Positions 40,301-47,890 of a stretch of DNA of 64,000 bases are shown piece by piece; position 1 is the first letter of the stretch, and each line of letters begins with the position of its first letter. The DNA comes from Nematostella vectensis (lineage: Eukaryota > Cnidaria > Anthozoa > Actiniaria > Edwardsiidae): contig NC_064045.1 in the NCBI RefSeq assembly GCF_932526225.1, positions 10,258,022 to 10,322,021 on the forward strand, written 5' to 3'. The translations under genes were made by a program, and so were the position numbers. The notes beneath the pieces were generated by a model. It was not told where the DNA came from. It ran no database searches and saw only the letters and a program-made list of their open reading frames with translations.

Positions 40301-43300
40301 AAAATGTGTGTCCAGGAACAAATTGTCTTCATTTTTTCTTGACAGGCCATGTTTTCCAGGAGCAGGTACTCACCCTCCACCTTTCGAACTTTGCTCTGAG
40401 CACTGCTTCCTCAGAGTCACTAGGCAAGGAACTCTGGTTCAGATACTGTAGGTTTTGGGCTGCATATCCTTGAAGATGCAGTTTGGCTGAAAGGTTGTGT
40501 TCATAACAACTATAGTTTTCTTTCCATCTGATTTGTCATGGAGGGGACAAATTAATTTTGGACAAAATGCTGTTATCTTCACTAAGCATAATTTCATATC
40601 AACTGCTATCAAATTGACTATAGACAGCAACCTTTATGCCCTTATCAGATTTGCTTTTAGAGGCTGTACTATTTTGGCGTAAAACTTATGCCCCCACTGT
40701 GCCACAAAAATGTACATACTTGTTATGTAATTATGGATAAAATACAAAAAACTGCAGAATAGATACATCTGTAGTTTTTAGAGACATCATTTTTTCAACT
40801 TAGTATGTTATTTCATAACATTTCATGTTCCAAATAATATGAATTATCCCTACAGCAAAAAATTCTAGAATCTAAATAAGTTTAGAAACTAAAATTTGGT
40901 AAATTTTTACTACAGTAGGTACCCCCCATCTACCAGTATCCATTGAATCTTGTTTTTAAAAATAGCTAAGTTTACAGTGTCTACCTCTTTCCTCCTGGGT
41001 TATTCCCGCTAGAAGCTGATAGAAAATGTGGAAGTTCCTTTCACCAGGAGAGGGGTTAGTGACCCTTGACTAAAAAGGAGAGGAATGAGGCATGTAAAAT
41101 ACATTGGTCAGGATTGATTTAAAACGATAACATTTTGCTGTTAAGCCTTTTGAAAACAACAATTTATGTTGAAATGGAGATAATTTCTGGTGTATTGGTT
41201 CAGGGTAAAACAAATTGAATAAAGAAAAACAGTATCATTATAATGTTATTAAAACACTTTTCATAAATGTTTATATTTAGAATGGACTACAGCACTCAAA
41301 TATAAAATCTTTGAATAAAACTAAACCCATTCAGAAAAAAAGAATTCTGGCTTTTTTGAAAAGCGTCGAATAAGTTGTTTTTGTTGCTGTTATGAAAGCA
41401 TCTACCAAACAGTCAAATCATCTCTTAGCGCAAGTCACCTATTAAGTAAACATTTCATACTCCATACCCCAACTAGAGGAAAGCACTGGATCTTCGTTTT
41501 GCTGACTGTGCCACCTGTGAAGTAGAACTCCATTAACTGGCCCTAAGACAACACAAAAGGTTAGCACAGATCTGACAACAACCTCATTAACTGGCCCTAA
41601 GACAACACAAAAGGTTAGCACAGATCTGACAACAACCTCATTAACTAGCCCTAAGACAACACTTAAGGTTAGACGCAGATCTGACAACAACCTCAGGTTT
41701 CAAAATAACCTTGGTTAAAAACAAATGATTAGCATATATACTATTGACTTGGAAGTGATTTATTGACTGGGAAATACTCATCATATGTATGCAGGCCTTC
41801 CAGAATTATGCATTTCTATCAGCCAAATTATGCACATTTGTTCAGCAAGTTATGAAATTAAAATTGTGAATTATAGGGCAATTATGCAGATTGCAAAATT
41901 TGTTAAAATTTCCCAAAAGCTATATAAATTGCATTCTTTTATCCCCAAGATGTTTTTGCTTACAATTCTTGTTGAGTTAGAGTTGGATGCCGTCTTTGAA
42001 CAACCAAGAGACTGCAGGACAGTATACGACGCTAAGAAATGCTGAAAGAAAAAAACAACAATTAATAAAAGCATACAATACAAAAGCCCTACACAGAGAC
42101 AGAGGGAAAAAAATGGCATGAAATTTTCCAATTCTCCATATATAAGGTTCGTCTGACCTTAATTCCAAATTTTAAAGAAATTTTGAAGATATGAAATTTA
42201 GATATAAGCGAGCAAAGTTGGCTTAATTTCTGATCAGAGCCCAACTTCTCCCTAAAAACGAGAATTCATAATTTGAACATTTGAAAATTACACTTCAAGC
42301 CTCATATCTCCAAGACGAATCCATTAGAAAAAAATGCTTTTTGATATGTTGGTTTATATAACCTTTATGCAAAAATTCAAGCTTACCAAACTTAACCATC
42401 CTTATTTTGGGAAAACTTGCCATTTTTTGCTCTGTCCTACACAGACGACTTTCAATAAAATCCTTCCATGCCACATGAATATTGCTGGGAACCATAACCT
42501 TTTCTAAACTTACAATAGCAAAATACTATTTGGCAGACTGGAATGATTATACAGTATAAAGTATATGGCTTGTGAGTTTATTAGGGGGAAGAGTGCCAAA
42601 CACTCTGTTACTGTACACCCTTGCACAAACCTTGCAAATATCAGTATCTAATCCTCCCTCAGATTCCTCCATAATCTGTCTTACTAAGGCATGAGACAGC
42701 CAGCTCTTCCCGCTGCCATTACAACCACTAGGAGAGGAATACAAAAAGAAAATGATCAGTATTGTTGGATGGATTGAATTCCATTAGCGATTCCAGAGGA
42801 TTTTACTTTAGTTCGCTATTAAAATGTTCATCTCATTTACACAGTTTATTGAAAATCTTTAGGGGCACTGAAGATTCCTCAAACCAATCTGATCGAGACT
42901 CTCTAAGGAAACAAAGGACACATGCTTATGCATTCATCTAAAGTTTATCTATTAAATCATCCCTAACCATAACAGGGGTTTCATTTAGGCCCGGCAGCCG
43001 GCAGAACCGCCAGCTACTATTTTCTGAGCGCCGGCTACTTTAAAAAAAGGCGATTAATGTTTTATTTGAACTAATAACTTCAACCTCCTACTTATCAATT
43101 TCCACCACCTACACTGAAACTTAAAGCCACATTGTCACCAGTTTACTTCCGGTAACAATCGCAGATGATTTTTAACAGAAAACGTGAAAAATATTTCAAA
43201 ATATTGAAAGCAGTATGTCTATTGGAAGTTTCTTTGAGGATGTGCTTAAATAAATATATATGTTAAATATCTCGGATTCTAATATATTCTTTTGTTTTTT

Positions 43301-46300
43301 AACGGTTGAGGTTTCTGTCAGACCTCCGGAAGTAAACTGGTGACAATGCGGCTAACATGAAACCCCTGCATAACACACATCCTACCTCATAACAAAGACC
43401 TGAGGGTGACTTGTGTCTGACATTTCTCTCAGTACTTGCTTGACAATGTTCTGTAAGCACTTCCTGTCTTGTGGGCTTTGTAACACGCCCTGGTGGGTGT
43501 GGGGGGCGTAGGTGTTGACTGATAAGAGTACTGGGCCAAGCTTGACCTGCATGACAGATGGCATAAAAAAATATTTTTTTTATCACCAACATCATCAGGA
43601 TGGCTTATTATCCTACAGTACATAGACCGTTTTTTATTTGACAAAGTTGTGACTTATCAACAAAGTTGTGCCAATCTACAACAAACTTTCATAACTCAAC
43701 TGTATCAAACTCCTCTCCATCTTACCAACCTTTTTTAGAAGCAGCTTTTTGTCAGTCTGCAATAACCTTTCATCCCATGTAAAAAACCCTTTCCCATCTT
43801 ATCAAGTTGCAAGTTGGACAACCTTCCAATGATATAAACTCTCCCCATCTTACAATGTTATTCCAGATAAATTGCCTTCCAATCTTACCATGTTGTTTCC
43901 AGGTAAACTGCCTTCCAATCTTACCACATCGTTTCTAGGTAAACCACCTTTCAATCTTACCATGTTGTTTCCAGGTAAACCGCCTTCCAATCTTACCATG
44001 TTGTTTCCAGGTAAACTGCCTTCCAATCTTTCCATGTTGTTTCCAGGTAAACCACCTTCCAATCTTACCATGTTGTTTCCAGATAAACCTTCTTCCAATC
44101 TTACCATGTTGTTTCCAGGTAAACCGCCTTCCAATCTTACCATGTTGTTTCCAGATAAACCTTCTTCCAATCTTACCATGTTGTTTCCAGGTAAACCGCC
44201 TTCCAATCTTACCATGTTGTTTCCAGGTAAACTGCCTTCCAATCTTACCATGTTGTTTCCAGATAAACCTTCTTCCAATCTTACCATGTTGTTTCCAGGT
44301 AAACCGCCTTCCAATCTTACCATGTTGTTTCCAGGTAAACCACCTTCCAATCTTACCATGTTGTTTCCAGGTAAACGGCCTTCCAATCTTACCATGTTGT
44401 TTCCAGGTAAACCGCCTTCCAATCTTACCATGTTTTCTCCAGGTAAACCTTCTTCCAATCTTACCATGTTGTTTCCAGGTAAACCGCCTTCCAATCTTAC
44501 CATGTTGTTTCCAGGTAAACCGCCTTCCAATCTTACCATGTTTTCTCCAGGTAAACCTTCTTCCAATCTTACTATGTTATTTCCATGTAAACCTACCGTC
44601 TCCTCATCTCACCATGTTGCAAACTGCCTCCCCACCTTAGCATGCTGTTCCAGATAAACCTTCTTCCAATCTTACCATGTTTTTTCCAGAAAAACCGCCT
44701 TCTAATCTTACCATATTGTTTCCAGAAAAACCGCCTTCTAATCTTACCATGTTGTTTCCAAATGCCACTTGCTGGTGCAAGGCCCTGGAAATGGCATGCT
44801 CAGTGACAGGCCCAGGAAGGTTTATAAGATCTTCTACAAGGGGCGTGGTGATACTATCAGTGAGGGAATTACTGGAGGACCCCACTGTTCTGGAACCTGT
44901 ATAAAGAAAAATTTCAGCATCAAAGAGTCCCTATATATTATAATATTATTACAAAATATGTCATGGCGATTTAGTCAACTAAATCCTAACCCCCTCTCCT
45001 TTTACAAACCACCACTTCCATAACAATTCCCCCTTTCAGCGCTAGAAAGTCATGTGTGTTTAATGGGGTCAAAGTCCAAAAAATTGTAAACAACCTGCAA
45101 AAGGTCCGACAAGTCAAGCCGCATGTGCCTCGTACAAACAAAATGGTGACAACAAAGCATGGCACCCCTAGAAATGATTCTAGATTCACGCAGTTATAGA
45201 AGAGAATAGCAATAGGGGCCCTGTACTATTATTCCATTTTCCAGGAGAAAGAAATACAGAAATATAGGAATAATGAATAAAGCGGTGCATACACAGAGAT
45301 TCATTCAAGTGTGGCAAGGATATTAATATTTGCAGATTTCTGACTTTCTAGCTCCAAAAGGGTGAATTGCTCCCACTACTGCTACAATTACCATCACTAT
45401 TTTATCATCACCATCATGATTAAGTATGAAAAGTCACCATTATCATGGCCACAGCAGTACCACCACACTACATCATCACATACTCACCATCATCATCATC
45501 ATAAACACCACTACTACTTGGTCATCTGAAGTCACAATGCTAGCGGAGCTTTTCTTTTTATTTGTTATTTTGGGAATTTACTTGCTGATTCGCATCTCCA
45601 GCATATTGTGTTGTTTATTTATAAACAATGCATGTAGCCAAAAAACACAAGGGAAAATCCTCTGTTAGCAGTGTATGGTATCAAAATCTTCAACATCCTA
45701 ACCAAAACAACAACAAAACAGCAACAAATCACAATCAACAAGAAGGGTTGTGTTGCAGGCACCATAATTTACTGCACCTTGTCTTAGCGATGAAAGTTGT
45801 GTCCCATCATATTTCAGTATATTGTGCAACAGCCTGCTGATTCTGCTGATGTCATCATTCAAGGTGTCGACATCGACTGGGACAAAAATCAAGATTATAG
45901 TTACTTATCAATCAGTAACCAGTACTAATCTCCTAGAGGGTGGGCTTTAGAGTGCAAAAATTTAAAACAATGGCAAAGTTGTTAAAAATAGAAAAAGGAG
46001 AAATTGTTCTGAATGGATGTTTATAACCCAGGGGGGGGGACTCTCCCTAAAAAATTTACATATGCTCTTCGAGAAAATGAATTTTAACCCTAATGGGTGT
46101 GGGATAGCAGATAAAACAAACGAATTATCAGGTTTCTGAGTTTTATTTTAGTTGACAGTTGACATGAGATGGGCTGATTGAAATTTGATTAAACAGAAAG
46201 TCTTACAAACTGTAACAGGAAGTGTGATTTTTATTTTTTGGGGTTGGGTCCCCTGGTAGACAGCCTAAGGGATAGCAGATAGAACAAATGAATTATCAGA

Positions 46301-47462
46301 TTTCTGAGTTTAATTAATGACTAATTGAAATTTGATTAAACAGAAAGTTTTACAAACTGTAACAGGAAGTGGGATTTTTATTTTTTGGGGTTGTGTCCCC
46401 TGGTAGACAGCCTAAGGGATAGCAGATAGAACAAATGAATTATCAGATTTCTGAGTTTAATTAACGACTAATTGAAATTTGATTAAACAGAAAGTCTTAC
46501 AAACTGTAACAGGAAGTGTGATTTTTATTTTTTGGGGTTGGGTCCCCTGGTAGACAGCCTAAGGGATAGCAGATAAAACAAATGAATTATCAGATTTCTG
46601 AGTTTAATTAACGACTAATTGAAATTTGATTAAACAGAAAGTCTTACAAACTGTAACTGGTGGATTTGTATTTTTTGTGGTCGGGTCCCCAGGTAGACAT
46701 CCTAAGGGAAAGCAGATTTCCAGAAGACCCTAAGGAATAGCACTTGAGGCGAATTTTATACCCCAAGGGATAGGACGAACATATGTACATTTCTTTTAGG
46801 GAGTGGCCCCCGGGGTTTAGAATACGGGGGAGAATATGATTAGTAGTGGTCCATTACTTGGAGTGATCGCTTTTGATACCAAAGTGACCTTTAACTATAC
46901 ATTAAAATATCTTGCTGTTGTTTTGTACTAATCGCAGCGGGGTCAAACCCCAAAGACATTAAACAAAACTTTAGATAGAAAATCCGCGAGCACACAATTC
47001 GGGAATAGAATAAGCTTACAGTAACATACCTTTATACTTAATCACAACAAAAACACAGACATACATTGACTGATTAAAAATCATGTTTAGCAGAGTGTAG
47101 GACAGGTTCGAAGTTTGGTAAACTTTAATTGAATTCTTATCGAATTCAAAACACATTCTTCGACCGTGGCGCGATTTGAAAGCGATAAACTACTGAAAAA
47201 ACAGCATAATAAAAAACAATATCGTTGTCATTAATGTATAAAATATACAACATATCTTACCATGGTTAATACTGCGTTGAACGCTGTCATTTGAGGAATT
47301 TGCGGTCAAACGGTTTTGCAGTTCTTGCAGATTGTCAGCAAGAGAACACAACTCGTTTAAAAAATCGGCGCCAAAATGCGACCCTGTTTGTTCCGAAAGC
47401 CGTTCTTGTAAAATCCTTAGTTCCCTCCTCATCTGATTGTTCTCTTCTTTGAGTGATTCCAT
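22309..47462 (-). CDS. Divergent unconventional myosin: coiled coil, motor, SH3 (27 exons)
   Basis: Exons, in transcription order, by high-low position: 47462-47261, 45876-45778, 44896-44748, 43546-43386, 42727-42631, 42041-41964, 41542-41474, 41069-40985, 40486-40374, 39931-39805, 38895-38777, 38471-38249, 37574-37483, 37003-36906, 36704-36629, 36261-36158, 34961-34900, 34809-34745, 34598-34474, 33745-33694, 33422-33257, 32901-32703, 30881-30786, 29888-29795, 27370-27271, 26404-26268, 22341-22309. All have AG/GT borders and compatible phases, summing to 3021 nt (1006 aa). N-terminal coiled coil at about 1-65. The motor runs from about 120 to 853: P-loop SGCNGSGKS about 204, switch I NSNSTR 256-261, switch II DMFGFE 530-535, [31 protein letters not shown] Ser/Pro-rich insert precedes switch II. 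No IQ motif is seen. SH3 at about 925-996. The three nucleotide-binding motifs look usable, so ATPase activity is plausible. I could not assign a known class. The terminal exon is the weakest call. Confidence 0.88.
22855..23090. repeat. Dispersed repeat, uninterrupted copy
   Basis: Matches 7525-7890 over several blocks (aaaatccttgaag, cattggccagcactgaaatgg, attgacgagag) but lacks the 130-bp hairpin present there. Non-coding. Confidence 0.6.
23091..24039. other. Non-coding DNA, with a small minisatellite at about 23780-23905
   Basis: Presumed last intron of the minus-strand myosin gene, or its 3' flank if the terminal exon proposed at 22309 is wrong. Four diverged units of the type ggctgttacctaggtgacag occur at about 23780-23905. 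No exon was recognised. Confidence 0.4.
24040..26267. repeat. 43-bp tandem array (about 48 copies) carrying copies of the myosin SH3-exon splice donor
   Basis: The unit read on the plus strand is catcagtatgctggacatgt followed by caYRYcatccttaccttatg and ttc. The period is 43 bp, so the frame rotates and three long open frames arise with no gene content. Read on the minus strand every unit has a canonical donor AAG|GTAAGG. The array begins immediately at the donor of the myosin exon 26268-26404, and several units preserve the exon's last bases ATGGAACTCAAG. A unique island of about 140 bp interrupts it at about 25405-25545. Confidence 0.95.
26268..26404 (-). CDS. Myosin exon 26: SH3 domain core
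   Basis: Encodes [20 protein letters not shown], then [20 protein letters not shown] and MELK. This matches the SH3 pattern of a strand, a KGD/KGE turn, a basic strand, a Gly-containing turn and a P-x-x-x-x-E-L end. The preceding exon (27271-27370, [17 protein letters not shown]) contributes a Pro-rich stretch and the start of the domain. The phase-1 join is exact. The donor AAG|GTAAGG is the seed of the 43-bp array. Confidence 0.85.
26505..27180. repeat. Trinucleotide/hexanucleotide satellite (ATC/ACC)
   Basis: A run of caccat/caccac units fills almost the whole intron between two myosin exons (26404 and 27271). On the sense strand of the gene it reads as (GGTGAT)n / (GGTGGT)n. The open frames on both strands encode only Thr/Ile/Asn or Met/Val repeats and are artefacts. 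Confidence 0.95.
27530..29240. repeat. G/T-rich, C-poor low-complexity block
   Basis: The plus strand becomes strongly G+T biased, most extreme at 28350-29170, where C is rare and words like gtgtgggg and a G-run at about 28497 occur. It lies inside a myosin intron. The C/A-rich minus-strand open frames (Pro/His/Thr-rich) are composition artefacts. G-quadruplex formation on the plus strand is plausible. Confidence 0.75.
30198..30603. mobile_element. MITE with long inverted arms (about 400 bp)
   Basis: The left arm (gtttccgttttcgtttaaaa, aacgcaacctttttgtt) returns inverted on the right (aacaaaaaggttgcgtttcc). The interior is built of gaaaacgat / cgtgtggacg words in both directions. Non-coding. 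It lies in the myosin intron just before exon 30786-30881. Confidence 0.8.
30985..31287. repeat. Two direct copies of a 175-bp repeat
   Basis: The blocks ctactacggaagcggcagaa and taaatttaacacattttggc through atcggtcaatataaa occur twice in the same orientation. Non-coding, inside a myosin intron. Confidence 0.8.
31500..32150. repeat. 90-bp satellite (about 7 copies)
   Basis: The unit contains gcggaccgcggaccacggta, gcagtgacttagatcagtta and ttcgttctataaatatgcac. Units near 31690-31960 are almost identical, while the outer copies decay. Related starts occur at 31345 and 31400. Non-coding. Confidence 0.9.
33860..34130. repeat. 30-bp tandem repeat (about 9 copies)
   Basis: The unit ttcttagaacctttctgaga then acagcccctt lies between myosin exons 34474-34598 and 33694-33745. 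It does not overlap a splice site of these exons. Confidence 0.9.
34205..34520. repeat. About 62-bp tandem array (5 copies) containing a splice donor
   Basis: The unit has cctgtccctgggtgggtgaa, atcctgtggagtacac, a variable C-run and tagtaccttccagaat. On the minus strand each copy presents GGAAG|GTACT. The copy nearest the exon provides the donor of myosin exon 19. Confidence 0.9.
34474..34598 (-). CDS. Myosin exon 19: loop-2 region, donor inside a tandem array
   Basis: Begins [15 protein letters not shown]. Joining in phase to [17 protein letters not shown] (33694-33745) and then [20 protein letters not shown] (33257-33422) needs two bases left over at the exon end. The first GGAAG|GTACTG donor, inside a roughly 62-bp tandem repeat, supplies exactly that. 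So part of loop 2 ([15 protein letters not shown]) is coded by the first repeat unit. An earlier GT at GGG|GTACTC would break the frame. Confidence 0.7.
34989..35282. mobile_element. MITE, family A (tacacctatttcaaa ends)
   Basis: Left end tacacctatttcaaaaaagg and right end reverse complement tatatacctatttcaaaaaa, about 290 bp long. Both ends carry a ggcagttcta word inside. A second copy of this family, enlarged by insertions, lies at 53552-54944. Confidence 0.8.
35595..35841. repeat. Dispersed repeat, inverted partner at 42180-42440
   Basis: Contains ctggttaagtttggttagct and atcagaaattaagccaactt. The same sequence is found reverse-complemented at 42180-42440 (agttggcttaatttctgat and so on), about 85 percent alike by eye. 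Both are in myosin introns. Confidence 0.75.
37483..37574 (-). CDS. Myosin exon 13: switch II
   Basis: Encodes [24 protein letters not shown] corresponds to the invariant DIFGFE of switch II. It follows a Ser/Pro-rich insertion encoded at 38249-38471 ([10 protein letters not shown] and similar) that is long for this position. The next exon begins [20 protein letters not shown], the expected relay-helix region. Confidence 0.88.
39391..39640. repeat. About 140-bp direct duplication
   Basis: The block ggagaagccttttttctcct then ttctcttatttttattccct, caatttactcctcatc appears at about 39410 and again at about 39557. Intronic, next to a second duplication that covers the exon 39805 donor. Confidence 0.85.
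39640..39822. repeat. 82-bp tandem duplication covering a myosin splice donor
   Basis: Two good copies begin at tacattacttctttccct (39660 and 39742), with a remnant before them. The second copy contains the donor of exon 39805-39931 (AACAATG|GTATGTG on the minus strand). The first contains the matching decayed donor (ACATTG|GTATGTG). Confidence 0.75.
41474..41542 (-). CDS. Myosin exon 7, just after switch I
   Basis: Twenty-three codons: [20 protein letters not shown] then FPL. They join STRI from the exon before (switch I) to [20 protein letters not shown] from the exon after, aligning with the myosin block SSRFGKFIEIHF...EKSRV. The acceptor gtcttag|GGCC is repeated twice more upstream as a 54-bp tandem. 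The donor CTA|GTTGGG is weak but is the only one that keeps phase 0. Confidence 0.75.
41531..41697. repeat. 54-bp triplication covering a myosin splice acceptor
   Basis: The unit cattaactggccctaagaca then acacaaaaggttagcaca and gatctgacaacaacct occurs three times. On the minus strand every copy has gtgttgtcttag|GGCCAGTTAATG, the acceptor and first bases of exon 41474-41542. The copy farthest from the exon is diverged. Confidence 0.9.
42631..42727 (-). CDS. Myosin exon 5: ATP-binding P-loop
   Basis: With the preceding exon (43386-43546, which encodes [14 protein letters not shown], the beta-strand before the nucleotide site) it gives [20 protein letters not shown]. The usual myosin P-loop is GESGAGKT. 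Here the Glu is replaced by Cys-Asn but the Gly-x-Gly-Lys-Ser core that contacts phosphates is kept. The donor is AAG|GTTTGT. The substitution is one reason the protein looks like a separate class. Confidence 0.85.
43131..43355. mobile_element. MITE, family B (acttccggaagt-type ends)
   Basis: Left end cattgtcaccagtttacttc and right end gaagtaaactggtgacaatg are exact inverted repeats of about 23 bp including ccgg. The interior is AT-rich with no gene. A second copy lies at 61009-61147 in an exportin-6 intron. Confidence 0.85.
43865..44768. repeat. 36-bp tandem array (about 23 copies) carrying copies of the myosin exon-3 donor
   Basis: The plus-strand unit is cttaccatgttgtttccagg then taaaccgccttccaat. 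On the minus strand each unit reads GGAAACAACATG|GTAAGATTGG, the last four codons and donor of exon 44748-44896. Because 36 is a multiple of three, both strands stay open (about 240-260 aa), but the peptides are pure repeats. Units next to the exon and in the centre are near identical. Degenerate units fade out to about 43690. A short break occurs at about 44580-44650. Confidence 0.95.
46026..46819. mobile_element. MITE with internal 147-bp tandem repeats
   Basis: The ends are inverted: aacccagggggggggactct then ccctaaaaaatttacatatg on the left, and acatatgtacatttctttta then gggagtggcccccggggttt on the right. Between them four copies of a roughly 147-bp unit are present (gatagcagataaaacaaa, tgattaaacagaaagtctta, ttttttggggttgggtcccc). 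Non-coding, in the first myosin intron. Confidence 0.8.
47261..47462 (-). CDS. Myosin exon 1: N-terminal coiled coil
   Basis: Encodes [20 protein letters not shown] and onward, with heptad-like spacing of Leu/Ile and many charged residues up to SINH. It ends in ATG|GTAAGATATG. The start is the only ATG in frame: the frame is open upstream to an in-frame stop at 47514-47516, so 47462 is the start unless an upstream exon joins at an AG near 47500. A predicted coiled coil before a myosin motor is unusual, since most classes carry it after the motor. Confidence 0.7.
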
Positions 47463-47890
47463 GACTTGATTTTCTTGTAAGATGCTTATGAGTTGGAGAT
47501 CTTGCAAAGTTAATTATTCCGAGTTTTGTACGAAAGAAAAATCACAATCCAGTTTACGATGTGCCCTCGGGACTATTTTATGTTTTTTTTAAGCCATGCA
47601 CATATATTCATTCTTTAAATAGTTCTGGCGAATGAAACTGGTTAATTTGGAAGTCTTAGAGGCCATTACAAGCTATTTCTTTTGCATTTTTAGGTAAAAC
47701 CTCACCACAATCATTAGAAGATGTAAAAGTAAACACGACACTGCATCGCTTCGCGGTAATGCAAGTAATTCGTAAATGACCGATGAAGTCCGAAAACGGT
47801 ACGACGATTTTCCGAAAGGTTTCGGGGGTTAACACCATGCTCGGAAAGCGCATTCTCGGAAACCGAGAATACTCGACATGACTTGACAGG
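47463..47890. promoter_or_regulatory. Probable bidirectional promoter
   Basis: The minus-strand myosin and the plus-strand SRPBCC-like gene start 428 bp apart, head to head. The spacer is richer in CpG than its surroundings in its right half (tcgcggtaatg, acggtacgacg, ctcggaaagcgc). No TATA box was identified. The minus-strand frame at 47656-47913 has no recognisable family. Confidence 0.45.

Noticed and set aside
41442-41690. 82-aa minus-strand frame [18 protein letters not shown] and so on
   Set aside because: This is the wrong frame across the triplicated acceptor. The motor frame from 41542 is GQLMEFYF.
43850-44657. Opposed 238- and 261-aa repeat proteins ([12 protein letters not shown] and [12 protein letters not shown])
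   Set aside because: They result from a 36-bp repeat divisible by three. The minus-strand copy is explained by duplication of the myosin exon-3 donor.
43865-44768. CRISPR-like array (regular 36-bp repeats)
   Set aside because: The units are contiguous without unique spacers and the genome is clearly animal. The 37- and 43-bp arrays were rejected for the same reason.
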